Origin: Ferrimonas sediminicola
GTDB lineage: Bacteria > Pseudomonadota > Gammaproteobacteria > Enterobacterales > Shewanellaceae
Direction of reading: 5' to 3'
Assembly (NCBI RefSeq): GCF_005116715.1
Contig: NZ_SWCI01000004.1
Location: forward strand, 277,162 to 341,161
Length of the DNA stretch: 64,000 nucleotides
Shown: piece by piece, positions 34,211 to 43,273 of the stretch
How positions within the stretch are numbered: position 1 is the first letter of the stretch
Layout of the letters: every line of letters starts with the position of its first letter
The notes under the pieces: generated by a model
Told to the model about the DNA's origin: nothing
The model's input: only the letters and a program-made list of their open reading frames with translations
The model's database searches: none
Position numbers and translations under genes: made by a program

Positions 34211-34837
34211 ATGTCAGAGTTAACACTGGACGCGCACAAGCGCACCGAGCAGGGGACCGGCGCAAGTCGCCGATTACGCCGGCAGGGGCAGGTTCCGGCC
34301 ATCCTGTATGGCGGAGGCGAGGAGAGCCTTGCCATTACCCTGTCCCATGATCAGCTGGTCAAGGCTCAAGAATTGGAGTCCTTTTTCAGTCAGGTGATCA
34401 AACTGAACCTGGATGGGAAGCCGGTCCCGGTGATCGTCAAGGCGATGCAGCGGCACCCCTTCAAGCCGAAGGTGACCCACATCGACCTGATGAGGGTCAG
34501 TGGGGATGCGGCGGTCACCGCCACGGTCCCCATCCATTTCGTTAACGAAGACAGCAGCGCCGGCGTCAAAGCGGGAGGGTCGGTCACTCATCATCTGACC
34601 GAACTGGAGCTTAGGTGCCTGCCCAGGGATCTGCCCGAGTACATCGAGGTTGATGTCCAGACCCTGGACACCGGTGACACCCTTCACCTCAGCGACCTGT
34701 CCCTCCCAGCCGGAGTGGAATCGGTCGCCCTGAGCAAAGGTGAAGATTTCGATTTGGCCGTTATCACCATTTCGCCTCCGAGAGGCGGCGAAGCGGAGAG
34801 CGACACTGAAGACGAGAGTCCGCAAGACAGTGAGTAG
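34211..34837 (+). CDS. rplY: Ribosomal protein L25/TL5/CTC family
   Basis: L25 binds 5S rRNA in the large subunit. The start at 34211 follows AGGAG and gives [36 protein letters not shown]. The 208-residue length shows the two-domain CTC form: an N-terminal 5S-binding domain (to ~95) and a C-terminal TL5 domain (about 98-190), ending in an acidic tail. It overlaps pth by eight bases, a common rplY-pth-ychF arrangement. Confidence 0.94.
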   Translation: MSELTLDAHKRTEQGTGASRRLRRQGQVPAILYGGGEESLAITLSHDQLVKAQELESFFSQVIKLNLDGKPVPVIVKAMQRHPFKPKVTHIDLMRVSGDAAVTATVPIHFVNEDSSAGVKAGGSVTHHLTELELRCLPRDLPEYIEVDVQTLDTGDTLHLSDLSLPAGVESVALSKGEDFDLAVITISPPRGGEAESDTEDESPQDSE

Positions 34838-35426
34838 CACCATCAAGTTGATCGTGGGCCTGGCCAACCCGGGCCCGGAATACAGCCGCACCCGCCATAA
34901 CGCGGGTGGCTGGCTGGTTGAAGAGCTGGCGCGCATGCACGGCGTCACCCTGAAAGCGGAGAGCAAGTTCTTCGGCCTGACCGGCCGGATCCAGCAGGGC
35001 AGCAGCGATCTGCGCCTGTTGATCCCCACCACCTTTATGAACTTATCCGGCAAGGCGATCGCCGCCATGGCCAACTTCTACGGCATCGAAGTGGAACAGA
35101 TTCTGGTGGTCCACGATGAGTTGGATCTGCCCCCCGGCGTTGCCAGGCTGAAGAAGGGCGGTGGCCACGGTGGCCACAACGGCTTGAAGGACACCATCAG
35201 CAAGCTGGGCAACAACAAAGAGTTCTATCGCCTGCGTATCGGCATCGGCCATCCGGGCGACAAAAACAGAGTGAGTGGTTACGTACTGGGCAGGGCGCCC
35301 GCGGCAGAGCAACGGGCCATCGACGAGGCAGTGGACGAAGCGTCCCGCTGCATCGATATCCTGCTCCAGGACGGCATCACCAAAGCGATGAATCGACTCC
35401 ACACTTTTCGGGCCGAACCGGCCTAA
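34830..35426 (+). CDS. pth: Peptidyl-tRNA hydrolase
   Basis: Pth releases peptides from dropped-off peptidyl-tRNAs. The GTG at 34830 gives 198 residues starting [18 protein letters not shown], matching the family; the longer open frame upstream lies inside rplY. Catalytic His is in TRHNAGGW, with Asn in FMNLSG and Asp in [20 protein letters not shown] follows. Overlap with the rplY stop implies translational coupling. Confidence 0.96.
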   Translation: MSSTIKLIVGLANPGPEYSRTRHNAGGWLVEELARMHGVTLKAESKFFGLTGRIQQGSSDLRLLIPTTFMNLSGKAIAAMANFYGIEVEQILVVHDELDLPPGVARLKKGGGHGGHNGLKDTISKLGNNKEFYRLRIGIGHPGDKNRVSGYVLGRAPAAEQRAIDEAVDEASRCIDILLQDGITKAMNRLHTFRAEPA

Positions 35427-35450
35427 GCGCAACAGAAAGGTTTTTTCACC

Positions 35451-36542
35451 ATGGGTTTTAAATGCGGTATCGTCGGCCTGCCTAACGTTGGCAAGTCCAC
35501 CCTCTTCAATGCACTGACCAAGGCCGGTATCGAAGCGGCCAACTTCCCGTTCTGCACCATCGAGCCGAACACCGGCGTGGTACCGGTGCCGGACAGCCGA
35601 CTGGATGCCCTGGCCAAGATCGTCAACCCCCAGAGGGTTCTGCCCACCACCATGGAGTTCGTGGATATCGCCGGCCTGGTAAAGGGCGCCTCCACCGGAG
35701 AGGGGCTGGGCAACAAGTTCCTGGCCAACATCCGTGAAACCGACGCCATCGGTCACGTGGTGCGCTGCTTCGAGAATGACAATATCGTCCACGTTGCCGG
35801 CGGGGTAAACCCAGCCGCCGACATCGAGGTGATCAACACCGAACTGGCTCTGGCCGACCTGGATGCCGTCGAGCGCGCCCTGCTGCGCCTGGGCAAGCGC
35901 GCCAAGGGGGGAGACAAGGACGCCAAGTTCGAGATCACCGTTCTGGAGAAGATCAAGCCCGTTCTGGAAGAGGGCGGCATGGCCCGCTCCGTGGAGCTGG
36001 ATGCCAATGAGAAGAAGGCGATCGACTACATGGGTCTGCTGACCCTCAAGCCCACCATGTACATCGCCAACGTCAACGACGACGGCTTCGAAAACAACCC
36101 CTACCTGGACCAGGTACGGGCGATCGCCGCCCAGGAGAACGCGGTGGTGGTTCCGGTATGCGCCGAGATCGAATCGGAGATCGCCGAACTGGAGGATGAA
36201 GAGCGCGACGAGTTTATGGCCGACCTGGGCATCGACGAGCCCGGCCTGAACCGGGTGATCCGCTCCGGCTACGAACTGCTGAACCTGCAGACCTACTTCA
36301 CTGCCGGTGTCAAGGAGGTCCGTGCCTGGACCATTCCGGTCGGTGCCACCGGCCCCCAGGCCGCAGGCAAGATCCACACCGATTTCGAGCGCGGCTACAT
36401 CCGCGCCGAAGTGATCGCCTACGACGACTTCATCTCCCTGGGGGGGGAAAACGCCGCCAAGGAAGCCGGTAAGAAGCGCTCCGAAGGGAAAGAGTACATC
36501 GTCAAGGATGGTGACGTTATCCACTTCCTGTTTAACGTCTGA
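35451..36542 (+). CDS. ychF: Redox-regulated ATPase YchF
   Basis: YchF is an Obg-like P-loop protein that hydrolyses ATP and binds ribosomes. The 363-residue protein has the G1 motif [14 protein letters not shown], switch region [12 protein letters not shown]3 [10 protein letters not shown] and a C-terminal TGS domain; the NxxE version of G4 (YIANVNDD) matches its ATP preference. AAAGG precedes the ATG. It ends at a strong terminator before the tRNA operon. Confidence 0.97.
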   Translation: MGFKCGIVGLPNVGKSTLFNALTKAGIEAANFPFCTIEPNTGVVPVPDSRLDALAKIVNPQRVLPTTMEFVDIAGLVKGASTGEGLGNKFLANIRETDAIGHVVRCFENDNIVHVAGGVNPAADIEVINTELALADLDAVERALLRLGKRAKGGDKDAKFEITVLEKIKPVLEEGGMARSVELDANEKKAIDYMGLLTLKPTMYIANVNDDGFENNPYLDQVRAIAAQENAVVVPVCAEIESEIAELEDEERDEFMADLGIDEPGLNRVIRSGYELLNLQTYFTAGVKEVRAWTIPVGATGPQAAGKIHTDFERGYIRAEVIAYDDFISLGGENAAKEAGKKRSEGKEYIVKDGDVIHFLFNV

Positions 36543-36552
36543 CCCGGTTCAG

Positions 36553-36582
36553 CGCCCCGCAATCGCGGGGCGTTGCTTTTCT
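36553..36582 (+). terminator. Terminator after ychF
   Basis: CGCCCCGC and GCGGGGCG pair around AATC and are followed by TTGCTTTTCT. Confidence 0.85.
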
Positions 36583-36725
36583 CTGCCCCATCCTCGGCTA
36601 CACTTTCCCACTGCTTACCTGGCTGCTTTGTTCAAGGAGCATTCGCAACCCGACCAGGGGAAAACCGAATCGCTCATTTTGCAGTCGAACGATGCTTGCG
36701 GGCCCAAATCCGTGGAAAAAAGCGG

Positions 36726-36754
36726 TTGACCCCATCCGCGGTTCTACGCATAAT
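36726..36754 (+). promoter_or_regulatory. Promoter of the tRNA operon
   Basis: TTGACC (36726-36731) and CATAAT (36749-36754) are 17 bp apart. A GC-rich discriminator follows, as in stringently controlled stable-RNA promoters. Confidence 0.8.
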
Positions 36755-36794
36755 ACGCCCCGCTTCCCACGATGGGGAGAGAAAACAAAACGAT

Positions 36795-36871
36795 GGCTAC
36801 GTAGCTCAGCTGGTTAGAGCACAGCACTCATAATGCTGGGGTCGCAGGTTCAAGTCCCGCCGTAGCTACCA
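36795..36871 (+). tRNA. tRNA-Met (CAU), elongator type
   Basis: A 77-nt cloverleaf with anticodon CAT in the loop CTCATAA, a T-arm GGTTCAAGT and encoded CCA. The acceptor pair at the first position is G-U (3' strand CGTAGCT) instead of the G-C seen in the copy at 37096. Confidence 0.95.
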
Positions 36872-36882
36872 TCTTTTTAAAG

Positions 36883-36962
36883 GGTTGGTTTTTAGCGCAG
36901 GAAAGAGCGCAGCACTCAGTTAATACTGGCGTGTCGCAGTTCGAGTCCCGCCGTAGCCACCA
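36883..36962 (+). pseudogene. Degenerate tRNA-Met copy
   Basis: The 3' half (TTCGAGTCCCGCCGTAGCCACCA) and the stretch GAGCGCAGCACTCA match tRNA-Met, but the acceptor 5' strand, the anticodon loop (expanded, CTCAGTTAATA) and the D-arm are broken. It retains CCA and could still be transcribed within the operon. Confidence 0.75.
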
Positions 36963-37012
36963 TCTCCTTTTGAGATGGCAAGAGCGAGCTCTTAACGTCT
37001 GTTTTCATCTGT

Positions 37013-37087
37013 TGGGCTATCGCCAAGCGGTAAGGCAGCGGGTTTTGATCCCGCCATTCCCAGGTTCGAATCCTGGTAGCCCAGCCA
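37013..37087 (+). tRNA. tRNA-Gln (UUG), copy 1
   Basis: A 75-nt cloverleaf with loop TTTTGAT, anticodon TTG, T-arm GGTTCGAAT and encoded CCA. Confidence 0.96.
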
Positions 37088-37095
37088 TCTTTTGT

Positions 37096-37172
37096 GGCTA
37101 TGTAGCTCAGCTGGTTAGAGCACAGCACTCATAATGCTGGGGTCGCAGGTTCAAGTCCCGCCATAGCCACCA
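37096..37172 (+). tRNA. tRNA-Met (CAU), second copy
   Basis: Nearly identical to the copy at 36795 but with a fully paired acceptor stem (GGCTATG/CATAGCC). Anticodon CAT, encoded CCA. Confidence 0.96.
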
Positions 37173-37205
37173 TTATTTCGTTGCCCGCAACGACATGACT
37201 CCTGT

Positions 37206-37290
37206 GCGGGAGTGGCGGAATTGGTAGACGCGCCAGATTTAGGTTCTGGTATCGCAAGGTGTGAGAGTTCAAGTCTCTCCTCCCGCACCA
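37206..37290 (+). tRNA. tRNA-Leu (UAG)
   Basis: An 85-nt class II tRNA with a long variable arm (GTATCGCAAGGTGT), anticodon TAG in the loop ATTTAGG, acceptor GCGGGAG/CTCCCGC and encoded CCA. Confidence 0.96.
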
Positions 37291-37301
37291 TTTAATTCAG
37301 T

Positions 37302-37376
37302 TGGGCTATCGCCAAGCGGTAAGGCAGCGGGTTTTGATCCCGCCATTCCCAGGTTCGAATCCTGGTAGCCCAGCCA
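37302..37376 (+). tRNA. tRNA-Gln (UUG), copy 2
   Basis: Identical to the copy at 37013 over the full 75 nt. Confidence 0.96.
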
Positions 37377-37380
37377 TTTC

Positions 37381-37455
37381 AAGATAAGATGGTTAAAGAC
37401 AACGGGTTTTAATCCCGGCGTCAGCGCCCAGGTTCGAATCCTGGCAGTCCAGCCA
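37381..37455 (+). pseudogene. Degenerate tRNA-Gln with UUA anticodon
   Basis: The T-arm (CCAGGTTCGAATCCTGG) and a CCA end are intact, and the anticodon stem CGGG/CCCG survives, but the loop is TTTTAAT, giving anticodon TTA (37409-37411) that would read UAA. The 5' acceptor strand does not pair with the 3' strand (AGTCCAG), so it is probably not functional. Confidence 0.7.
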
Positions 37456-37495
37456 TCTTTCGAGTGGCTGCATCGGCATCCATTTAACAATTTGT

Positions 37496-37570
37496 TGGGC
37501 TATCGCCAAGCGGTAAGGCAGCGGGTTTTGATCCCGCCATTCCCAGGTTCGAATCCTGGTAGCCCAGCCA
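37496..37570 (+). tRNA. tRNA-Gln (UUG), copy 3
   Basis: Identical to the two earlier tRNA-Gln copies. It ends immediately before the terminator array. Confidence 0.96.
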
Positions 37571-37905
37571 TCTTCACTAAAGCCAGCCTCCGTGCTGGCT
37601 TTTTTGATCCCGGCATCGCCCCCCAGGTTCAAATCCGACAGCCCAGCCATCTTCACTAAAGCCAGCCTCCGTGCTGGCTTTTTTGATCCCGGCATCGACC
37701 CCCAGGTTCAAATCCGACAGCCCAGCCATCTTCACTAAAGCCAGCCTCCGTGCTGGCTTTTTTGATCCCGGCATCGACCCCCAGGTTCGAATCCTGGTAG
37801 CCCAGCCATCTTCACTAAAGCCAGCCTCCGTGCTGGCTTTTTTGATCCCGGCATCGACCCCCAGGTTCAAATCCGACAGCCCAGCCATCTTCACTAAAGC
37901 CAGCC
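37571..37905 (+). repeat. Tandem array: terminator fused to tRNA-Gln 3' half, four units plus a partial fifth
   Basis: Units begin at 37571, 37650, 37729, 37809 and 37888 (79, 79, 80, 79 bp). Each full unit carries an intrinsic terminator (AAGCCAGC/GCTGGCTT then T's; first at 37579-37605) whose T run joins GATCCCG, the sequence just after the tRNA-Gln anticodon, and continues to the tRNA 3' end and CCA. Three units share TTCAAATCCGACAGCCC; the third keeps the intact T-arm. The fifth stops after TCTTCACTAAAGCCAGCC. From 37906 to 38008 I see nothing further. Confidence 0.85.
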
Positions 37906-38008
37906 CGATGCGGATTGTTGTCATCCCTTGTTTCCCCCCTTGGAAGCAGAGCAGGGGTACATTGGCTCGAACGCCATCTCCCACCCGAGCTCCCCCGGCC
38001 ATACAAAG

Positions 38009-38034
38009 ACAAGCCCGCATTAGAGCGGGCTTGT
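38009..38034 (-). terminator. Hairpin downstream of the FUSC gene
   Basis: ACAAGCCCGC and GCGGGCTTGT pair around a six-base loop. On the minus strand it is followed by CTTTGT, a weak T tract. Confidence 0.6.
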
Positions 38035-38036
38035 GG

Positions 38037-40097
38037 TCAGTGCCTGTCCGGGGCGGGCCTGGCGACGATGGCCAGCATCTGCTGATATCGCTCCGCCACC
38101 AAGTTCAACTGATAGAGCACAAAGCCGGTCCGGTCCACTCTGCCCTCCTCCACCATGCGATAGAGGTTCTGGCGCTGCTGCTCGAGCACCCTGGGCCACT
38201 GACCGCCTCCTTGCCCCTGCAGCAGCTGCTGCAGGGCCTTCACCGCCCCGGAGAGCACCTGTCGGGCCACCACCGCCTGCTCAGGCAACAGCCGGACGCC
38301 CCGGCGGGCTGCAGGCGCCAGGGCATTCAGGTGTGACTGTGTCTCCTTATACAGACGGATCAACTCCGCCGAGTCCCGGTGACGGCTGTAGTTGGGCTCC
38401 TGGCGCATCTGTTCGAAGCTGCTGGTCAGAGCCACACCCTGCTCATAGGTGTAGCGTCTCGCCCTGGCCAGGGAGAGGGCGGAGATCTTCTCGCCATCGA
38501 AGGCATCCAGCAGCAGCTCCAGGTACTGATTCAGCTTGCCCATCGCCTCTCGCCTCAGCTCGGCCTGGCGTCCCCCCTGCCACTGCGGCCAGAGATAGCG
38601 GTAACCCAGCAGCACCACGGCACAGCCGATGATGGTCTCCAGCAGGCGAAGCGGCATCACCGCCATCCCCTGGCCAGCGATGTACTCAAACACCATGATC
38701 AGGATGACCGTCCCCAGGGTGCAGGAGTAGCCGTGATGCACCGGAATCAGGGACAGGGTCGGCGGCACTAGCGCCAACCCCAGGGCCAGGGCCCAACTTC
38801 CGCTCAGCCCCAGCGACAGTGCGCTGGCGGCCAGCCCCAGCCCCACGACCGTGCCCCAGATCCTCTGCCAGGCCCTCTGACGAGTATCCACGATCCCTCC
38901 GCGCACCACCAGCAGCACCGACAGCAGTGCCCAGTAGCCCTTGTCCAGGCCGAAGAACTGGATGATTCCCATGGTCAGGGCCAGCAACAGCCCCTGGCGC
39001 ACCGCTCCCCGGAAGATGGGGGAGGACCAGGACAGGTGCTGACGCCACCTGTGCCAGAGGTCATACTCAGGCTCCTGACCGATCATCGGCCGGCGGTAGA
39101 GGGGCGCGACCCGCTGAGCCAATCGGCTGATACGCCGGGCATTGGAAACGAAGTAGGGAGCGATGCTGCCGAAACGACCCCGCTGCAGCGGGAGCAGGGC
39201 GGTTATCAATTGCTGCTCCACATCCGCCAGCCGGGCGTCCTCGGCGATGGGCCGTACCGTCACCAGGTGGTCCGCCACCTGACGCAGGCGCCGGCTGGTC
39301 ACCGCCACCCACATCCGGTAGGCGGGCAGCACCCCGGGCTGGGCAAACAGTGCCCGGCTCAGCTCCGGGTTGGGGATCGCCTGCAACCTCTCCTGCAGAT
39401 CCACCGCCGCCACAAACGCCTGGTAGAGCTCCGGCGTCAGCCTGTTCCGAGACTTGGCCACCGCCACATAGCGACGCACCAGGGCCAATTGCTCCGCCAG
39501 GGGCAGGTCAAAACGCTGTCCGAGGGCGGGATCCTCGAGCCAGCGTATGCGGCTGGCCAGAATCACCGCCAGGCGCCGGTAGCTCAGCGCCAGGGCCTGC
39601 CGCAGCGGATACTCCCTCTGGGCACGGAACCACCAGTCGGAATAGAGCACCACCCAGGACGCGACCAGGGTCACCCCCAGGGCAAACTGCCAGGCGGGAA
39701 TGGTCCCCGCCGACACCTGGGCCATGGCGGCCATCACCAGGGCAGCCAATCCGGTACGGCCGGACAACTCGCCGAAAGCGGTCAGGGTACTCAGCAGAAG
39801 ACCGGCGACCATCAGCGCCGGGATCAGCGCCGGTGGCCACCAGGCCCCCAGGGTACCGAACAGCAGGGCCACCCCGCCGAGCAGGGGGATAGACCAGCCG
39901 AGACGCTTGCCCCAGCCTGGTGAGGGTTGATCGATACCGGAGATAAATACGCAGGGCAACGCCAGCAGAGAGAGCAGCCCCAGCAGAAACCGGTCCACCA
40001 GCCAGGCCCCCGCCAGCCACAGCAGCATCGCCGAGCTCAGGCGCAGTGCCAGGTTGATGTGGCCGTTGAACCACCAGCGCCGGAAAGAGAACGGCAT
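38037..40097 (-). CDS. FUSC/YccS-YhfK family membrane protein
   Basis: A 686-residue inner-membrane protein with two membrane blocks: about residues 20-165 and about 385-510, each with several hydrophobic segments, separated and followed by helical cytoplasmic regions. This duplicated layout and GYWALLSVLLVVRGGIVDTRQRAWQRIWGTVVG (FUSC signature) place it with YccS/YhfK and aromatic-acid exporters. The substrate is unknown. ATG 40097 is the likely start; GTG 40103 overlaps the ubiF stop. It follows ubiF with no gap, so is probably cotranscribed. Confidence 0.82.
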   Translation of the reverse strand: MPFSFRRWWFNGHINLALRLSSAMLLWLAGAWLVDRFLLGLLSLLALPCVFISGIDQPSPGWGKRLGWSIPLLGGVALLFGTLGAWWPPALIPALMVAGLLLSTLTAFGELSGRTGLAALVMAAMAQVSAGTIPAWQFALGVTLVASWVVLYSDWWFRAQREYPLRQALALSYRRLAVILASRIRWLEDPALGQRFDLPLAEQLALVRRYVAVAKSRNRLTPELYQAFVAAVDLQERLQAIPNPELSRALFAQPGVLPAYRMWVAVTSRRLRQVADHLVTVRPIAEDARLADVEQQLITALLPLQRGRFGSIAPYFVSNARRISRLAQRVAPLYRRPMIGQEPEYDLWHRWRQHLSWSSPIFRGAVRQGLLLALTMGIIQFFGLDKGYWALLSVLLVVRGGIVDTRQRAWQRIWGTVVGLGLAASALSLGLSGSWALALGLALVPPTLSLIPVHHGYSCTLGTVILIMVFEYIAGQGMAVMPLRLLETIIGCAVVLLGYRYLWPQWQGGRQAELRREAMGKLNQYLELLLDAFDGEKISALSLARARRYTYEQGVALTSSFEQMRQEPNYSRHRDSAELIRLYKETQSHLNALAPAARRGVRLLPEQAVVARQVLSGAVKALQQLLQGQGGGQWPRVLEQQRQNLYRMVEEGRVDRTGFVLYQLNLVAERYQQMLAIVARPAPDRH

Positions 40098-40099
40098 GG

Positions 40100-41266
40100 T
40101 CACAGGCCCATGGCGTACTGCATCACCTTGCGTTTGATGGGCCCCGAGTGTTCCGCCAGGGTCAGCCCCAGGTTGCGCGCCAGTTTCAGGGGCAGGTGGT
40201 CATTGCTGAACATCAGGTAGAAGGCGTCCATGGCGGTTTGCATCGCCAGGTTGTCTGGATGCCGCCTGCGCTGATAGCGCTTCAACACGGCATCGCTGTA
40301 AATCGGCTCACCCTGCTCCATCCCTTGGCGAACCACCTCGGCAAGCGCGGCCACATCCTTGAAACCCAGGTTGACCCCCTGGCCCGCCAGGGGATTGATG
40401 GTGTGGGCGGCGTCCCCAAGCAGCACCACCCTCCCCTGATAGTAAGCTTTAGCATGCTGACGGGTCAGGGGAAAGCTGGCCAGCTGTTCAATCTCGAACT
40501 GGCCCAGGCGATCGGGGAAGGCGGAGAGGATCGCCCGCTTAAGCTCGCCGATCGGCAGCCGCTTCAGCCTGGCGATGGTCTCAGGCGCGTCATACCACAC
40601 CAGTGAGGCATGCGGACCGGCCAGGGGCAGCAGCGCCCTTGGTCCTGTGGGAGTAAACTCCTGCCAGGTGCCATCCTGCTGAGGCCGTTCGGTACGGATA
40701 TTGATGGCCAGGCAGTGCTGACGATAGTTCCAGCCGCTGACGCCGATCCCCGCCTGCCGACGCACCTGGGATTGGGCCCCGTCACAGCCGAGCAGCAGTT
40801 GCCCCCGGTAGAAGCGGCCGTCCGCCTCCAGCCAGGCGCCCTGATCATCCTGCCAGAACCGCTCGGGACGGATGCCGGTCATCAGCCGAACACGGCTGTG
40901 ACGCCGCACCGCCTGCCACAACGACAGTTGCAGAATTCGATTCTCAACGATGTGGCCCAGGTGGGACAGCCCCAGTTCCCCGGCATCAAAGCAGATACGG
41001 GCCCCCTGCCACTCCCAAGTCTCCAGGGTTCGGTAGGGGGCGCTGCGCATGCTCGCCACCCCAGTCCAGCCTCCCAGGTTCTCCAGCAGCCGTTCGGAGG
41101 CTTGGCTGATGGCGCTGACCCTGAGGTCCATCGGCTGCTCACTGTCGAATAGCTTGGGCTCCTGAGCCTCGAACAGGGTGACCTCCAGGCCAAGGTCCGC
41201 CAGTGCCAGGGCGCTGGCCGCGCCCACCATGCCACCGCCGGCAATCAAAATATCGCTCTGCTCCAT
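40100..41266 (-). CDS. ubiF: UbiH/UbiF-family ubiquinone biosynthesis monooxygenase, probably UbiF
   Basis: This FAD-dependent hydroxylase adds a ring hydroxyl in ubiquinone synthesis. The start at 41266 has AAGGA six bases upstream. The 388-residue protein has the FAD motif ILIAGGGMVGAASALALA, the DG motif LLGCDGAQSQVRR and the GDAAHTINPLAGQGVNLGFKD motif. UbiF, UbiH and UbiI are similar; the position next to the Met-Leu-Gln tRNAs and divergent from miaB, as in E. coli, supports UbiF. Regiospecificity is inferred from context. Confidence 0.87.
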   Translation of the reverse strand: MEQSDILIAGGGMVGAASALALADLGLEVTLFEAQEPKLFDSEQPMDLRVSAISQASERLLENLGGWTGVASMRSAPYRTLETWEWQGARICFDAGELGLSHLGHIVENRILQLSLWQAVRRHSRVRLMTGIRPERFWQDDQGAWLEADGRFYRGQLLLGCDGAQSQVRRQAGIGVSGWNYRQHCLAINIRTERPQQDGTWQEFTPTGPRALLPLAGPHASLVWYDAPETIARLKRLPIGELKRAILSAFPDRLGQFEIEQLASFPLTRQHAKAYYQGRVVLLGDAAHTINPLAGQGVNLGFKDVAALAEVVRQGMEQGEPIYSDAVLKRYQRRRHPDNLAMQTAMDAFYLMFSNDHLPLKLARNLGLTLAEHSGPIKRKVMQYAMGL

Positions 41267-41446
41267 CCCATCCTTCCGGGCTCTCAAGAAGATGGGGCCA
41301 TCATATCATGACCAATTCTTACCGGCTGTAACCGAGTATGTGATTCCCGGCCATTGCACACACTCATTTACAACCCTTGCCTGGCCCCATGGTGACAGCT
41401 CCTACACTTAGCCTGCGGATGCCACTACGGACCAGTGAGGTGAGTT

Positions 41447-41737
41447 ATGAAGGCCCCAACGACGGTATTGATGTTAACCCTGTCTCCACTGCTGCTGAGC
41501 GCGGCCCCAAGAGCCGATTACACCATGGAGGTGTACGCCCCACTGCCGATAGTGGCGGAGGCTCAGTACCAGATGGAGGAGCAGCTGAAAGACGACATCC
41601 TGGCGCAATCCCGCCAGGCGCTGCTGACCAGTGGTCTTGAAATCAGTGAACAGTTTGCCCAATCAGATGAACCAGATAGTCAGCGCTCCGCTGCGGTTCG
41701 TGGAACCGCCGGTCCCCAGGCCTCCAGCCCCCGCTGA
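41447..41737 (+). CDS. Small hypothetical secreted protein
   Basis: A 96-residue protein I do not recognise. GAGG lies seven bases before the ATG. The first ~24 residues form a convincing signal peptide (MKAPTTVLMLTLSPLLLSAA), followed by a short acidic/Gln-rich region (AEAQYQMEEQLKDDILAQ) and a low-complexity tail. It lies alone between ubiF and miaB and is read in the direction of miaB. Confidence 0.6.
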   Translation: MKAPTTVLMLTLSPLLLSAAPRADYTMEVYAPLPIVAEAQYQMEEQLKDDILAQSRQALLTSGLEISEQFAQSDEPDSQRSAAVRGTAGPQASSPR

Positions 41738-41830
41738 GGCTTAACACTGTGCAGCAACTAGCCAGATGGGATTTTCGGGTTTAGAATAGCCCGCTATTTT
41801 TTCATTAGGTAATACGAGCGGCACAGTTTG

Positions 41831-43261
41831 ATGAGCAAAAAACTGCACATTAAAACCTGGGGTTGCCAGATGAATGAGTATGACTCCGACAAGATGGCGG
41901 GTCTGCTCGAATCCTTTGGCAATTACTCCCTGACCGAGGACGCGGCCGAAGCCGACGTGCTTTTGTTGAACACCTGTTCCATCCGTGAGAAAGCGCAGGA
42001 GAAGGTGTTCCATCAGCTGGGTCGCTGGAAACCGCTGAAGGAGGCCAACCCCAGCCTGGTCATCGGTGTCGGCGGCTGTGTGGCTTCCCAGGAGGGTGAC
42101 GCCATTCGCGATCGCGCCCCCTTCGTGGACATAGTCTTTGGGCCCCAGACCCTGCACCGTCTGCCCGAGATGATCACCCGCATCCAGCAGGGTGAGGCGG
42201 GCGTGGTGGATGTCTCCTTCCCTGAGATCGAGAAGTTCGATCGCCTGCCGGAGCCCCGGGCCGAAGGTGCCACCGCCTTTGTCTCCATCATGGAGGGCTG
42301 CAACAAGTACTGCAGCTTCTGCGTGGTGCCCTACACCCGCGGCGAAGAGGTAAGCCGTCCCCTCGACGATGTCCTCTACGAGATCGCCCAGCTGGCGGAC
42401 CAGGGGGTCCGAGAGATCAACCTGCTGGGCCAGAACGTCAACGCCTACCGCGGCGCAACCCACGACGGCGAGATCTGCAGCTTCGCGGATCTGCTGCGTT
42501 ATGTGGCTGCCATCGACGGCATCGACCGACTGCGCTACACCACCAGCCACCCGGTGGAGTTCACCCAGGAGATCATCGACGCCTACGCCGATGTGCCCGA
42601 GCTGGTGGACTTCCTGCACCTGCCGGTGCAGAGCGGCTCCGACCGCATCCTGACCCAGATGAAGCGCAACCACACCGCCCTGGAGTTCAAATCCATCATC
42701 CGGCGCCTGCGCAAGGTGCGCCCGGAGATCCACATCAGCTCCGACTTCATCGTTGGCTTCCCCAATGAGACCGACGACGACTTCGAGCAGACCATGAAGC
42801 TGATCCAGGAAGTGAACTTCGACCAGAGTTTCTCCTTCATCTACAGCCCCCGTCCCGGCACACCGGCGGCGGATCTGCCCGATGACGTGTCCGACGAGAC
42901 CAAGAAGCAGCGCCTGTACATCCTGCAGGAGAGGGTCAACCAGCAGGCGATGCAGTACAGCCGCCGCATGCTGGGCAGCGTCCAGCGCATCCTGGTTGAG
43001 GGTACCTCCAAGAAGAACGTCATGGAGCTCAGAGGCAAGACCGAGAACAACCGCACCGTCAACTTCGAGGGTGTGCCGGAGATGATCGGCAGCTTCGTGG
43101 ACGTGGAGATCACCGAGGTTATGCCCAACTCATTACGTGGTATAGTGGTTAGAACCGAAGATCAGATGGATCTGCGCCGTCAGCTGCGGCCCTCTGAGAT
43201 TCTAGCCAAGCGCCCCGCCGGCGAACCAGACGATCTGGGCGTTGCCACTTTTCAGCCGTAA
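41831..43261 (+). CDS. miaB: tRNA-2-methylthio-N6-dimethylallyladenosine synthase MiaB
   Basis: MiaB is a radical-SAM methylthiotransferase that modifies A37 of tRNAs reading UNN codons. The 476-residue protein starts [22 protein letters not shown] (ATG 41831; a TTG one codon before is not needed). The N-terminal cluster Cys residues are in [14 protein letters not shown] and VGGCVAS; the radical-SAM CxxxCxxC is in [18 protein letters not shown]; a TRAM domain closes it (about 375-440). It is the first gene of the miaB-ybeZ-ybeY-corC-lnt cluster. Confidence 0.97.
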   Translation: MSKKLHIKTWGCQMNEYDSDKMAGLLESFGNYSLTEDAAEADVLLLNTCSIREKAQEKVFHQLGRWKPLKEANPSLVIGVGGCVASQEGDAIRDRAPFVDIVFGPQTLHRLPEMITRIQQGEAGVVDVSFPEIEKFDRLPEPRAEGATAFVSIMEGCNKYCSFCVVPYTRGEEVSRPLDDVLYEIAQLADQGVREINLLGQNVNAYRGATHDGEICSFADLLRYVAAIDGIDRLRYTTSHPVEFTQEIIDAYADVPELVDFLHLPVQSGSDRILTQMKRNHTALEFKSIIRRLRKVRPEIHISSDFIVGFPNETDDDFEQTMKLIQEVNFDQSFSFIYSPRPGTPAADLPDDVSDETKKQRLYILQERVNQQAMQYSRRMLGSVQRILVEGTSKKNVMELRGKTENNRTVNFEGVPEMIGSFVDVEITEVMPNSLRGIVVRTEDQMDLRRQLRPSEILAKRPAGEPDDLGVATFQP

Positions 43262-43273
43262 CCGGAGACCGGC

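Noticed and set aside
35043..36524. A 493-codon open frame antisense to ychF and pth
   Set aside because: A GC-driven shadow; ychF and pth are unmistakable on the plus strand.
36583..36794. A small gene between ychF and the tRNA operon
   Set aside because: Open frames here (36508-36833) run through the ychF terminator or the first tRNA and have no ribosome site; only the tRNA promoter is supported.
37571..37905. CRISPR array
   Set aside because: Units are contiguous 79-80 bp repeats without unique spacers, and each unit is explained by terminator plus tRNA-Gln sequence. No cas genes are present.
37269..38020. Several minus-strand open frames over the tRNA genes and tandem array (repeated AGLSDLNLG and [18 protein letters not shown] peptides)
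   Set aside because: They are the reverse complement of tRNA sequence and its repeats, and have no independent coding signal.
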